Below, piece after piece: positions 8,872 to 18,816 of a DNA stretch of 64,000 bases (positions within the stretch are counted from its first letter, which is position 1; each line of letters begins with the position of its first letter). The position numbers and the translations under genes are program-made. Source of the stretch: Planctomycetota bacterium (GTDB taxonomy: Bacteria > Planctomycetota > Phycisphaerae > Phycisphaerales > UBA1924); NCBI GenBank assembly GCA_018968885.1, contig JAGWZK010000009.1:59036-123035 (forward strand), given 5' to 3'. Below the pieces are notes generated by a model that searched no databases, had not been told where the DNA came from, and saw only the letters and a program-made list of their open reading frames with translations.

Positions 8872-9726
8872 ATGCAAATGACTGCGGGCGCAGGCCCCTT
8901 AACACAAACCGAGATCGACCTCGCCACCGCCGCAGCCCAGCGCGTCGTCGAGGTGCATCGCCGCCTCTCCGATTGGCTTCGCCCCGGTCTCACCCTTCCC
9001 CTCATCGATGCCTTTGTCGCCCGCACACTCGATTCACTCAAGTGTAAATCCTGCTTCATCGGATACAAACCCAGTGGCATGCGCATCCCCTTTCCCAGTC
9101 ACGCCTGCCTGAGTGTCAACGATTGCGTCGTTCACGGCACCGCCGCGTCTTACAGCAAGCCCCTGGGCCCCGGCGATGTCCTCAAGATCGATATTGGCGT
9201 TCGCTATCAGGGTTGGATCGGCGACGCGGCGTGGACTTACCTCTTCCCCCCGGTCGACCCCATCATCCTCAAACTCACCCGCGCTGGCAAAGACTCACTC
9301 GCCGCCGGAGTCGCTGCGATTACTCCGCGCAATACGTGGTCGGCCTTTGCTCACGCCGTCGAAGACGTCGTCGAGCGCCAGCACGGATTCCACCTCACTG
9401 AAAATCTCGGCGGCCACGGCATCAACCTCTTAGTACGAGGCGAGCGTTCACTGCACTGCAAACCCTTCGTCTCCAACAGCGTGCAGCCCCGCTCACAATG
9501 GCCCGAAGGCGCCCAGCACCCTGCCCCCGGCTCCATCGTCGCTGTGGAACCCATGATCGCCATCGGCACGGGAGCCACCCGCACGGATCGCGCTAACCCT
9601 TGGCCCGTCTACAGCGCCGATGGCTCCATAACCGTCCACTACGAGCACGATATCCTCGTCACCGATGATGGCCACCGCATCCTCACCGATGGCCTGCAAG
9701 ATGTGAGCGACCTGGTCAAGTCCTGA
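8872..9726 (+). CDS. map: Type I methionine aminopeptidase
   Basis: A 284-residue enzyme that removes the initiator methionine from nascent proteins. All metal ligands are recognisable: LKIDIGVRYQGWIGDAAW (two Asp), NLGGHGI (His), AVEPM (Glu) and HYEHDILVTDDG (Glu). The substrate-side His is in SVNDCVVHG. I chose the ATG at 8872 (MQMTAGAG); an upstream in-frame ATG at 8824 would add 16 residues unlike the family. There is a short acidic insert around RGERSLHCKPF, the loop that usually carries GR.FH in this family. It is 31 bases upstream of trpA but not obviously part of a functional unit with it. Confidence 0.92.
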   Translation: MQMTAGAGPLTQTEIDLATAAAQRVVEVHRRLSDWLRPGLTLPLIDAFVARTLDSLKCKSCFIGYKPSGMRIPFPSHACLSVNDCVVHGTAASYSKPLGPGDVLKIDIGVRYQGWIGDAAWTYLFPPVDPIILKLTRAGKDSLAAGVAAITPRNTWSAFAHAVEDVVERQHGFHLTENLGGHGINLLVRGERSLHCKPFVSNSVQPRSQWPEGAQHPAPGSIVAVEPMIAIGTGATRTDRANPWPVYSADGSITVHYEHDILVTDDGHRILTDGLQDVSDLVKS

Positions 9727-9757
9727 TGCGCCCGCCTCCCGTCGCTACAGTCTTTGC

Positions 9758-10567
9758 GTGAATCGCGTCGCCAATAACTTCTTTGAGCTTTCCGCCCTTT
9801 CTGAGCCGGCACTGATGCCCTTTGTCTGTGGCGGCTTTCCCCGCCCCGGTGCGACCGCGCAGCTCCTTCCCGCCCTCGAACGCGCCGGTGCCAAGTTTGT
9901 CGAGGTTGGCATCCCCTTCTCCGACCCCGTCGCCGACGGTCCCGTCATCGCCGCCGCGATGCACGAAGCCCTGCAGAATGGCGCCACCCCCGCCAGCGTC
10001 TTTGACGAGGTCCGCTCAATCCGCGAGCAGTCGCGGCTTGCGATCATCGCGATGGTCAGCTACTCAATCGTGCACCGCATGGGCGGCCCCGCGGCATTCT
10101 GCACCAAAGCCAAAGAGGCCGGCTTTGACGGCCTCATCGTCCCCGATATCCCCTTTGATGAATCCACCGAGCTGCAGGCCGAGTGCAAGAAACTCGATCT
10201 CAGTCTGAGTTTGCTCATCGCCCCTACCACACTTGTCGATCGCGCCATCGCCATCGCCAAGGCCTGCACCGGCTTTGTTTATCTCTTGGCTCGCACCGGC
10301 ATTACCGGCGAATCCGGCGGTATGCCCGAAGTCGCATCACGGGTGCAACGCCTCAAAGAGCACACCGATCTTCCCATCGCCGTCGGCTTCGGCATTTCCA
10401 CGCCCGAGCACGTCAAAGCCGTCGTTTCCCAAGGTGCGGATGCCGCGATTGTCGGTTCGGCGCTGGTCCGTCGAATGCGTGATGCCCTCGCCAACCGCCG
10501 CGACCCCATCGCCGAGGCCGAGTCTTTCACGCGCGAGCTTTCCCGGGGGCTGGTTCACGTCGGCTGA
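9758..10567 (+). CDS. trpA: Tryptophan synthase alpha chain
   Basis: A 269-residue TIM-barrel protein that cleaves indole-3-glycerol phosphate to indole and glyceraldehyde 3-phosphate and passes indole to the TrpB subunit. The catalytic Glu is in KFVEVGIPFSDP and the catalytic Asp in SDPVADGP. The GFDGLIVPDIP segment and the phosphate-binding GFGISTPEHV and GADAAIVGSALV loops are intact. The reading frame starts at a GTG (9758). No trpB is nearby, so the tryptophan genes are dispersed at this locus. A strong hairpin about 110 bases downstream may end the transcript. Confidence 0.95.
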   Translation: MNRVANNFFELSALSEPALMPFVCGGFPRPGATAQLLPALERAGAKFVEVGIPFSDPVADGPVIAAAMHEALQNGATPASVFDEVRSIREQSRLAIIAMVSYSIVHRMGGPAAFCTKAKEAGFDGLIVPDIPFDESTELQAECKKLDLSLSLLIAPTTLVDRAIAIAKACTGFVYLLARTGITGESGGMPEVASRVQRLKEHTDLPIAVGFGISTPEHVKAVVSQGADAAIVGSALVRRMRDALANRRDPIAEAESFTRELSRGLVHVG

Positions 10568-10676
10568 ATCGTCTGCACCGCCCTTGCCACGTTTCATTTG
10601 CGGAAACCGACAGCGCCACTTGAATCGCAGCCAGAGCCCGTCACTATTGGGGGACCGCAAACCGATCACATTGACT

Positions 10677-10706
10677 CCCTGCCCCGTAACCAAACCGGGG
10701 CAAGGG
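10677..10706 (+). terminator. Hairpin after trpA / in the glutamine synthetase leader
   Basis: CCCTGCCCCG (10677-10686) pairs with CGGGGCAAGGG (10696-10706) with one bulged A, a 9-base loop, and a T-rich stretch after it. It could terminate trpA transcription or form part of the leader of the downstream glutamine synthetase gene. Orientation and function are inferred from the T-rich side only. Confidence 0.45.
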
Positions 10707-10747
10707 TTCTGTGTTTACTTGCTTAGGTCTGATAACTCAAAACTCAC

Positions 10748-10765
10748 CCTGGGCGCGTGCCCGGG
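10748..10765 (+). promoter_or_regulatory. Small GC-rich hairpin in the glutamine synthetase leader
   Basis: CCTGGGC and GCCCGGG form a 7-pair stem (one G-T pair) with a GCGT tetraloop, ending 17 bases before the Shine-Dalgarno GGAGG at 10783-10787. A structure this close to the ribosome site could influence translation, but nothing in the sequence proves it. Confidence 0.25.
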
Positions 10766-10792
10766 TCATCTCGGATGGATTTGGAGGGCCTC

Positions 10793-12979
10793 ATGAACTC
10801 ACCGCGACTTTCAAATGGATCACTCGCCTCCCACGACCATCCCGCCCGTCTGCAACTGGCCGATGGTCGCGTCGAGAATTTCTACGCCTCTGACGTCTTC
10901 ACCCTCCGCGTCATGCAGCAGCGGCTCCCCAAGGACGTCTTCAAGCGTCTGCAGAGGACGATTGTTCACGGCGACCGTCTCGAGCCAGACTTGGCCGATG
11001 TCGTTGCCGCCGCGATGAAGGACTGGGCCGTCGAACACGGCGCGACCCACTACACCCACTGGTTCCAGCCCCTCACCGGCCTCACCGCCGAAAAGCACGA
11101 CGCCTTCATCGTCCCGGATGGCTCTGGCGGCGTTCTCAGCGAGTTCTCCGGCTCTGCCCTCGTGCAGGGTGAGCCCGATGCCTCCAGCTTCCCCTCCGGC
11201 GGCATTCGCGCCACCTTCGAGGCCCGCGGCTACACCGCCTGGGACTGCACCAGCCCCGTCTTCCTCACCCGCAATGCGGGCGCAGTGACGCTCTGCATCC
11301 CCACCGCCTTTGTCTCATGGACCGGCGAAGCCCTGGACCACAAGACTCCTCTGCTCCGCTCCATGGATGCCGTGAGCGAGCAGGCCATGCGCATCCTGAA
11401 AATCTTCGGCAACGCCTCCGGCGTGACCCGCGTCATGTCCACGGCCGGCCCTGAGCAGGAATACTTCCTAATCGACAAAGAGTACTACTTCAAGCGTCAG
11501 GACCTGATCGCCTGTGAGCGCACCCTCTTTGGCGCTCGCCCCCCCAAGGGTCAGCAGCTCGAAGACCACTACTTTGGCTCCATCCCCACGCGCGTCATGG
11601 CCTTCATGAGCGAAACCGAACGCGAGCTCTATCGCCTGGGCGTGCCCGTCAAGACCCGCCACAACGAAGTGGCCCCCGGCCAGTTTGAGCTCGCCCCCAT
11701 CTTCGAGACGGCCAACGTCGCTGCCGATCACCAGATGCTGGTGATGGAAGTGCTCAAACGCGTCGCGCCGCGGCACGGCCTGATGTGCATCATGCACGAG
11801 AAGCCCTTTGCTGGCATCAACGGCAGTGGCAAGCACGTCAACTGGTCGATGGCCACCAACACCGGCGTCAACCTCCTCGACCCTCGTGCTGAAACCCACA
11901 ACAACCTTCAGTTCCTCACCTGCCTGTGCGCCGTCATCCGCGCTGTCGATCTGCATGCGGACCTCCTCCGCTCTGCCGTCGCCAGCGCCAGCAACGACCA
12001 CCGCCTTGGTGCCAACGAAGCCCCTCCGGCGATCATCTCCATCTTCCTGGGCGACATGCTCGCCGACATCATCAACCAGATCGAGAAGGGCGCGACCAAG
12101 AGCACCATGAAGCGAGGCACGATGGACCTGGGCACCAAAACCCTCCCACTTCTGCCCCGCGATACGGGCGACCGCAACCGCACCTCACCCTTTGCCTTCA
12201 CCGGCAACAAGTTCGAATTCCGCGCTGTCGGCTCCTCTCAGGCCGTCGCATGGCCCATCACCGTCCTCAACACCATCGCCGCGGATTCGCTGGATTACCT
12301 CGCCACACAACTTGAGAAGTCCCTGGGTAACAACCCCAGCGAAGCCAAACTGCGCGACACCGTCCTCTCGCTCCTGCAGAAGACTGTCAAGCAGCACAAG
12401 CGCGTCATCTTCAACGGCGACGGATACGACAAGGCCTGGCACGAAGAAGCCGAGAAGAAGCGCGGCCTGCGCAACCTGCGTTCCTCCGTCGATGCCCTGC
12501 AGACCATCGCCGACAAGAAGAACATCGATGTCTTCCGCAAGTTCAAAGTGATGTCCAAGATCGAATTGGAAAGCCGCGAACACATCTATCTTGAGAAGTA
12601 CATCAAGCAGGTGACCATCGAGGCGGAGACCGCGGTGCTCATGGCCCGCACCCAGATCCTCCCCGCCGCGATTCGCCAGCAGAAGGAATTGGCCGATGCC
12701 GTCGCCGCGACCGAGGCCGCCGATGTCGAGCCGGGCGATTTGCGTCAGCAGTTGGCCGACTTTGCAGAATTGGTTTCACGCTTCCGCGTCGCGATCGACA
12801 CGCTGGAGCAGGCCGGTGAGACCGATGCCCATGAGCCACTGGCACACGCCAAGCACATCCATGGCAAAGTCATCCCCGCGATGTTGGAACTCCGCAAGCT
12901 CGCCGACACCCTCGAGACGCACATCTCCACCGATCTGTGGCCACTCCCCACCTATCGCGAGATGCTGACGATCAAGTAA
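10793..12979 (+). CDS. glnN: Type III glutamine synthetase
   Basis: A 728-residue protein, the large size of GSIII rather than the roughly 450 residues of GSI. It makes glutamine from glutamate, ammonia and ATP. GSIII hallmarks are [19 protein letters not shown] near the front, then [11 protein letters not shown] (metal-binding Glu), [15 protein letters not shown], and the ATP/glutamate site around [12 protein letters not shown]. It also has the [12 protein letters not shown] and [20 protein letters not shown] segments. The start at 10793 (MNSPRLS) is chosen because GGAGG lies 5 bases upstream. Two leader hairpins precede it and a strong terminator follows. No PII or ammonium transporter gene is adjacent. 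Confidence 0.95.
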   Translation: MNSPRLSNGSLASHDHPARLQLADGRVENFYASDVFTLRVMQQRLPKDVFKRLQRTIVHGDRLEPDLADVVAAAMKDWAVEHGATHYTHWFQPLTGLTAEKHDAFIVPDGSGGVLSEFSGSALVQGEPDASSFPSGGIRATFEARGYTAWDCTSPVFLTRNAGAVTLCIPTAFVSWTGEALDHKTPLLRSMDAVSEQAMRILKIFGNASGVTRVMSTAGPEQEYFLIDKEYYFKRQDLIACERTLFGARPPKGQQLEDHYFGSIPTRVMAFMSETERELYRLGVPVKTRHNEVAPGQFELAPIFETANVAADHQMLVMEVLKRVAPRHGLMCIMHEKPFAGINGSGKHVNWSMATNTGVNLLDPRAETHNNLQFLTCLCAVIRAVDLHADLLRSAVASASNDHRLGANEAPPAIISIFLGDMLADIINQIEKGATKSTMKRGTMDLGTKTLPLLPRDTGDRNRTSPFAFTGNKFEFRAVGSSQAVAWPITVLNTIAADSLDYLATQLEKSLGNNPSEAKLRDTVLSLLQKTVKQHKRVIFNGDGYDKAWHEEAEKKRGLRNLRSSVDALQTIADKKNIDVFRKFKVMSKIELESREHIYLEKYIKQVTIEAETAVLMARTQILPAAIRQQKELADAVAATEAADVEPGDLRQQLADFAELVSRFRVAIDTLEQAGETDAHEPLAHAKHIHGKVIPAMLELRKLADTLETHISTDLWPLPTYREMLTIK

Positions 12980-13002
12980 TTCTCTGATCACCGCTACAAC
13001 AC

Positions 13003-13032
13003 AAAGGCCCCGGTCATGCGACTGGGGCCTTT
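13003..13032 (+). terminator. Rho-independent terminator of the glutamine synthetase gene
   Basis: AAAGGCCCC (13003-13011) is perfectly complementary to GGGGCCTTT (13024-13032). The stem continues inward through a G-T pair and three more pairs (GTC with GAC) to an ATGC loop, giving a 13-pair stem. CTGTTTTGCTTTG follows. It starts 23 bases after the stop codon at 12979. Confidence 0.8.
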
Positions 13033-13049
13033 CTGTTTTGCTTTGCTTT

Positions 13050-13120
13050 CCTGATGCCTGATGGCGGGTGCCTGATGCCCTGTATTTGTATCTGCCTTCC
13101 CCTAGTGCCTAGTGCCTTGC
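13050..13120. repeat. Short imperfect direct repeats in an intergenic spacer
   Basis: The spacer between the glutamine synthetase terminator and the topoisomerase VI A gene carries CTGATGCC-type units three times (13051-13079) and CCTAGTGC twice in tandem (13100-13115). They look like slippage-derived repeats. Nothing coding is visible in them. Confidence 0.35.
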
Positions 13121-13127
13121 ACTTTCC

Positions 13128-14273
13128 TCAATCCAGCCAGTCCTTGGCCTTGAGCCGCTGCGGCACGTATTCCTCAGTCACATAGCTGATGTCCTTGGTG
13201 ATCAGCGATTCCACTTCCATCTTGAAGCCATTGCTCAAGAGGCCCTGGATCTCCTTCTGCCATCCCCTGTTCTCTTCAAACCAGGGGTATGCCGCGATCT
13301 CCTTGGCACGCTTGATGTCATTGTCGTTCAACAGAATCTGCACATCATCTGAGAGCTTGCACTCTTTGTAATCCTTGCTGCGTACGCCGATGAACTTGGC
13401 ATCGGGAATCGCCAACCGCTGTGATTCAAACGCCAGTGAAATCGAGCCCTGCTTGATCACGCTGAAGATGTAATGCCCCCAGGGGTCGCAATCCAGCAGG
13501 CAGTAGATCGGCAAACCAAGCTCAGTGTTCAAACGTTGCAGCAACCGCCGCACGCCGCGGCTGGGCTGGCCTCCACCCTCGGTCAGGATGCAGTTGTGCT
13601 TCTGCCAGAATTTGTCCTCGTTGAACCGCCCCCACACCGTGTCCTTCTCGACATGCAGCACGAACTTTGCATCGCACTTCTTGAACTGCATCACATCCGG
13701 CTCGACGATGCTGGGGATTGAATACCCACCGCTCCCCATCTTGCGGCAATCAATCTCATCGCCCGAATCGATGATCGTGATGTTGCCGATCATCGTTCCC
13801 TTTTTCTTGGCGAAGATGTGCAACTCTTCGCGCAAGGCCCCCATCGACACTTCTAAATCTTCAAGGATCCCGTCGGATTCATCCTGATCCGAAAACGTCT
13901 TCTCTTTGGTCCCCGCCACCGTGTGCAGGCCCTTATAGAACATACCACGCAAGCTCAGCGTCTTTTCCACTGCGATCAGATCTTTGATCGACGACGCATG
14001 CAGGCATGTCTGCATGAACTGCTTGGCTTGGTTCAGGTTAAAGAGTTCACGCTCCGATGTTCCATCACCCATCTGCAGGATGCCGCGCTTCTTATTCCAG
14101 ATGGTGTTGCTCTTGGTCCGCATGGGGATGGCAAACTTGGGCTCGCGCATCGCCAGCGCGGTCTTGCTCACACCATCCGCGAGATCCACGATGCTTCCGA
14201 GCGTTTTCTTGTCACGCTCTTTCACGCTCTTGGAGATGGTCGATTTGCTGGTTTCTGCTGGTTTCTTTGCCAT
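13128..14273 (-). CDS. top6A: DNA topoisomerase VI subunit A (Spo11-like)
   Basis: A 381-residue protein homologous along its length to the A subunit of topoisomerase VI, the enzyme's DNA-cutting part. The cleavage domain contains LSLRGMFYKGLH, where Tyr113 sits at the position of the catalytic tyrosine. The Toprim metal site is complete: Glu209 in VLHVEKDTVWGRF, and Asp261 and Asp263 in LLDCDPWGHYIF. The GGGQPSRGVRRLL segment between them is also typical. The first 45 residues are Lys/Ser-rich and probably flexible. The gene starts 52 bases after the end of the B-subunit gene, in the usual B-then-A order. Topoisomerase VI is mainly archaeal and plant, and only sporadic in bacteria. Confidence 0.93.
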   Translation of the reverse strand: MAKKPAETSKSTISKSVKERDKKTLGSIVDLADGVSKTALAMREPKFAIPMRTKSNTIWNKKRGILQMGDGTSERELFNLNQAKQFMQTCLHASSIKDLIAVEKTLSLRGMFYKGLHTVAGTKEKTFSDQDESDGILEDLEVSMGALREELHIFAKKKGTMIGNITIIDSGDEIDCRKMGSGGYSIPSIVEPDVMQFKKCDAKFVLHVEKDTVWGRFNEDKFWQKHNCILTEGGGQPSRGVRRLLQRLNTELGLPIYCLLDCDPWGHYIFSVIKQGSISLAFESQRLAIPDAKFIGVRSKDYKECKLSDDVQILLNDNDIKRAKEIAAYPWFEENRGWQKEIQGLLSNGFKMEVESLITKDISYVTEEYVPQRLKAKDWLD

Positions 14274-14325
14274 CGCGCTCTCGCTCTTGATCTGTACTTC
14301 ACTTCAACACTTCGCCAACACTTCC

Positions 14326-16638
14326 TCAAAACAACTTCGCATCATCCACCGGCACCGCCTTGCCGTTCACCAGCCGCATCCGCGGTTTGGGTGCTGGTGC
14401 CGCAGGCGCACTGGCACTCACCTTTTCTCTGGCAGGTTCCTTGGCCAACTTCTCGGTCGGCTTTTCAGTCGGCTTCTTGGCACTCTTTTCAGGCCCTTTC
14501 GTAGACGCCGTCGATCTGCCGGATTTGCTTTCCTTGCCGCTCCCTCGCTTCACCGGCTTCACATCCATCAATCCCGGCTCATCGTCGCGAGAGCCCAGCA
14601 CTTTCAGCATCGCCGCTTCGGCCTTGGTCTGCGCCACCGGAGGTGTGTCCCCCCCACCACCTGGAATCGCACCTTCGACGATCAGCACGCCATCTTCCAA
14701 GGGCTCATCGTCCTTGATCGCCTTGCCATCTTCATCCAACTCAAGATCCGCGATCGCCGTCCGCTTCCTCGCCTGCGTCAACAGCGCATCGTACAACTTC
14801 TTGTCATCAACCCCGTTGATCGCCGACACCGCCTTGGTGATCTCGCCGATGTACCGCTCGAAAATATCCCGCCGCTCACTCTCGCGTTGCATCTTCTGGC
14901 GTTTGCGCAGATACGTTCCCAGCTTGCGCCCGCACTCCATCAGCGCGAGTTTCATCTCCTTACGAATCTCATCGTAATCCGCGATCGCCTCTTTACTCTC
15001 ACTCGTAAACGGCACCCACACGCTCGCCATGTGGATCATGATCACCAGCGGCCCCACCGGCAAGCTCCCCCGCGGCTGCTGCAGGTTGTAGTTTCTCCAC
15101 GTCGTCTCCGCTACCGCCTTGAAGCTCGAACACGCCGACTGCTGAAAGAGCAAGGGCACGCGATTCGCAAATCGGATCACCCGCGACGAGTCATCCGCCG
15201 GCAACTCCCCACCAAACGCGATCGCCGCCTCGATCTGGAATGGCCGGCCCCGATACACCTCCGCCTCTCGACTCGACGCGGCATAGAACTCCGCCCGCAC
15301 GCCCTTCAACAGTCCCGCCAGCAACTGCCGCACACCAATCGGTGCCAGGCAATCCGTCGGCGGCGGAGGCAATTTGCTCTCCTGAAACTCCTTGAACAGT
15401 TTCTCCGCCTGGGGCGACTCGATATCACTCACCTTCGTCCGACTCGTCGCCCCGATCTTCTCACAAAACGTGCTCGCAGATTGTGCCGACACGCGACAGA
15501 ATTTCTCCTGCAAAAACTTGTACAGCGTCCCGCCCTTCTCCGACGCCTCGTAATCCTTCAGCATCTGCAAGAGCGTGCCCAGTTCGATCCCCTTGGGATG
15601 CGGCTGAATTTCCTTGGTCTCCGGCGGCAGTTCCGTCACGCCGCGCGGATAGACCAGCACGCCCCCCACCTCCGTCGTCACCGTCGGACCGGTCGGAGCG
15701 GGCTGCGTCAGCGAAGCATCAGGCAATGTCCTCGGATCCGCCTTGGGATCCTCATCCACTTCACCTTTCGTGCGCTTTGCCGCCTTCAACAGTGGAACAT
15801 CGTCTTCTTCCACCGCGCTCTCGCGGCTCGGCGGCACCAGCGTGATCTTCGCGTGCGGGTTGGCGATCGCCGTGAGCTCCAAAAACTCATCGACACTCCC
15901 TCGCCCCTTCTGATACCGCCCTTCAAGCTCAATCGAAACGCTCGTCCCTGTCGGATAATCACGCTGCGAAAGAAACAATCCTTGCCCGGACAACTCGCGC
16001 GTTCCCGGCGTCACATCCCGCAAACGTTTAAGCGGAAAGTCATCCGTCTCTTCATCCAATGTCACTTCCGCGCGATTGGTCTTGGTGTTCATCGCCAGTT
16101 CGATGTGGTGCGCTGGCAACGTCGATTTCGGCCGCGTCTGGATCATCATCGGCTTGCCCGTGGTGATCAGGCCGTACATGCCCGCCGCGGAAATGCCGAT
16201 TCCCTGCTGCCCGCGGCTCATCTTCAAACGATGAAACTTTGAACCAAACAGCAATCGCCCGAAAACATTCTCCACCTGCTTGCGCACGATCCCCGGCCCG
16301 TTGTCCACCACCGTGATGCGATATCGCGAGCTCTTGGCACTCGCGGGTCGATCCGGCTGCAAGTCCTCGATCACCACCGTGATATCCGGCAGAATTCCCG
16401 CCTCTTCGCAGGCGTCCAGCGAATTGTCAACCGCTTCCTTCACAGTGGTCAGCACCGCCTTGCGAGGGTTGTCGAACCCCAGCAGGTGCCGGTTCTTGGC
16501 AAAAAACTCCGCGACCGAAATATCGCGCTGCTTGGCCGCCATCGTCTCGGCGGTCGCCCGTGGGGTGTCTTTGGCCATGACTTTCGATCTCTTCCCTGAT
16601 TCAGCACTTGGTTCAAGTAGCGTACTGGATGCGCTCAT
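14326..16638 (-). CDS. top6B: DNA topoisomerase VI subunit B (GHKL ATPase)
   Basis: A 770-residue protein, longer than archaeal B subunits of about 530-660. The Bergerat ATP site is intact: VKEAVDNSLDACEEAG (N box), VVDNGPGI (G1) and RGQQGIGISAAGMYGLITTG (G2, ATP lid). The transducer domain follows, including the FQIEAAIAFGG and RVPLLFQQSACSS segments. Extra length comes from an acidic insert near residues 280-320 and a C-terminal tail (about 680-760) rich in Lys, Ser, Pro and Ala, which is probably disordered. AGGAGG about 10 bases before the ATG at 16638 supports this start over the internal ATG at 16578. With the A subunit it would relax supercoils or decatenate DNA by ATP-driven strand passage. 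Confidence 0.93.
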   Translation of the reverse strand: MSASSTLLEPSAESGKRSKVMAKDTPRATAETMAAKQRDISVAEFFAKNRHLLGFDNPRKAVLTTVKEAVDNSLDACEEAGILPDITVVIEDLQPDRPASAKSSRYRITVVDNGPGIVRKQVENVFGRLLFGSKFHRLKMSRGQQGIGISAAGMYGLITTGKPMMIQTRPKSTLPAHHIELAMNTKTNRAEVTLDEETDDFPLKRLRDVTPGTRELSGQGLFLSQRDYPTGTSVSIELEGRYQKGRGSVDEFLELTAIANPHAKITLVPPSRESAVEEDDVPLLKAAKRTKGEVDEDPKADPRTLPDASLTQPAPTGPTVTTEVGGVLVYPRGVTELPPETKEIQPHPKGIELGTLLQMLKDYEASEKGGTLYKFLQEKFCRVSAQSASTFCEKIGATSRTKVSDIESPQAEKLFKEFQESKLPPPPTDCLAPIGVRQLLAGLLKGVRAEFYAASSREAEVYRGRPFQIEAAIAFGGELPADDSSRVIRFANRVPLLFQQSACSSFKAVAETTWRNYNLQQPRGSLPVGPLVIMIHMASVWVPFTSESKEAIADYDEIRKEMKLALMECGRKLGTYLRKRQKMQRESERRDIFERYIGEITKAVSAINGVDDKKLYDALLTQARKRTAIADLELDEDGKAIKDDEPLEDGVLIVEGAIPGGGGDTPPVAQTKAEAAMLKVLGSRDDEPGLMDVKPVKRGSGKESKSGRSTASTKGPEKSAKKPTEKPTEKLAKEPAREKVSASAPAAPAPKPRMRLVNGKAVPVDDAKLF

Positions 16639-16744
16639 CGATCCCGCCCTCCTTGGCCGGAATTCATCGACGATTCAGGGCAATATAGGCCAATTCAACC
16701 TGATTCAGGTTGTCGGTAGGCCGCACTGCCCGACGCTTATTCTC

Positions 16745-17761
<1,017 letters not shown>

Positions 17762-17899
17762 GGTTCTTCCTTTTGGCCTGCATGCGCACCTACCGCAAAG
17801 CCGCGGCAGACTCAACCTGCACTGCACTCAGTATAACCTACCGGGCACCCACTCCGATCCTTCCGACACGCCCTTCCCAAACACCGCGCCCATCCGCCC

Positions 17900-18697
17900 T
17901 CACCCCGGATACACCGCGCTGGTCTTCTCCGTCTCCCACACCTGCACACTCACCACCTCGGCGTTCCCGTCCCGCTGCCGCACCGCAGGTTCGACCGCCT
18001 CAAAAAACACCCGGGCAATGTGCTCCACCGAGGGATTCACCCCGCCCCGGCTCTGGTCAAACTCTGCACAATCGACGTTCAGATTCTTGTGGTCAAAGCG
18101 CTTGATGATGGATTCCTCTACCGCTTCCTCCAGACCCGCCAACCGCATCGCCCCCATCACAAACCCAACTCGCACCGAGACTTGCACTCGATAGTTGTGG
18201 CCATGAAAATTCGGGTTGTTGCACTTACCAAAGACCCGCGCGTTCTCCCCATCACTCAGCCCGCGCGCGTGCAGCCGGTGCGCTGCCGCCAGATCAAACT
18301 GCTGCCGAATCACTACATGATCCTTCACACTCATACTCATACTCACCTCATACGTCGGCGTCAGGTGCAGCACAAACTCCTGTAACCCACCCACCTCTTT
18401 CCCAACCAACTCACCCATCCGCAGCACATTCGCACATGGGCACGATGCCGGCTCACGCTCACACACCTGGTGCAGATACCCCACCACCACCTGCCGCACC
18501 GCACGATCAATCTCCCGGATATCTGTCAGATACCCCGTCGTCGCATCCGGCTCCCCCGCCGTCGTCACCGTCGCCTCATAATGCCTGCCAAACCCCTCCA
18601 TCCGCGGCACACCTCCATACCCATTACCACCACCCCCACCGCCACTACTGCTGTGGGGGTTGATCGCAAACCGCACTCGCCGACTCAACTTGACCAT
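17900..18697 (-). CDS. Tandem 6-pyruvoyl-tetrahydropterin synthase / QueD-like protein
   Basis: A 265-residue protein that appears to hold two PTPS-type domains. The second (from about residue 128) has the full active site: AAHRLH (His140), CNNPNFHGHNY (Cys159, His165, His167) and FDHKNLNVD. The first (about 1-115) keeps the outline, for example GRHYEATVTTAGEPDATTGYLTDIREID, but has lost the paired HGH and the catalytic Cys, and carries a run of glycines at 19-25. Single-domain relatives act in queuosine or pterin synthesis. I chose 18697 because AGGAGAGGT lies directly before that ATG. No other queuosine genes are nearby, so the pathway is uncertain. Confidence 0.8.
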   Translation of the reverse strand: MVKLSRRVRFAINPHSSSGGGGGGNGYGGVPRMEGFGRHYEATVTTAGEPDATTGYLTDIREIDRAVRQVVVGYLHQVCEREPASCPCANVLRMGELVGKEVGGLQEFVLHLTPTYEVSMSMSVKDHVVIRQQFDLAAAHRLHARGLSDGENARVFGKCNNPNFHGHNYRVQVSVRVGFVMGAMRLAGLEEAVEESIIKRFDHKNLNVDCAEFDQSRGGVNPSVEHIARVFFEAVEPAVRQRDGNAEVVSVQVWETEKTSAVYPG

Positions 18698-18816
18698 ACC
18701 TCTCCTGCCATCACGTCTTGAATCCGCCGCCGCCCCACCCAGCGAATCCACAGTTGACCCGCTGCCATCCTCCTAAAGTACTCCGCTCGCGTCAATCACG
18801 TTCGAAAGGATTTCCC

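Noticed and set aside
13984..16242. A 752-residue open frame on the plus strand
   Set aside because: It lies antisense to topoisomerase VI genes and reads as Arg/His-rich sequence typical of shadow frames in GC-rich DNA.
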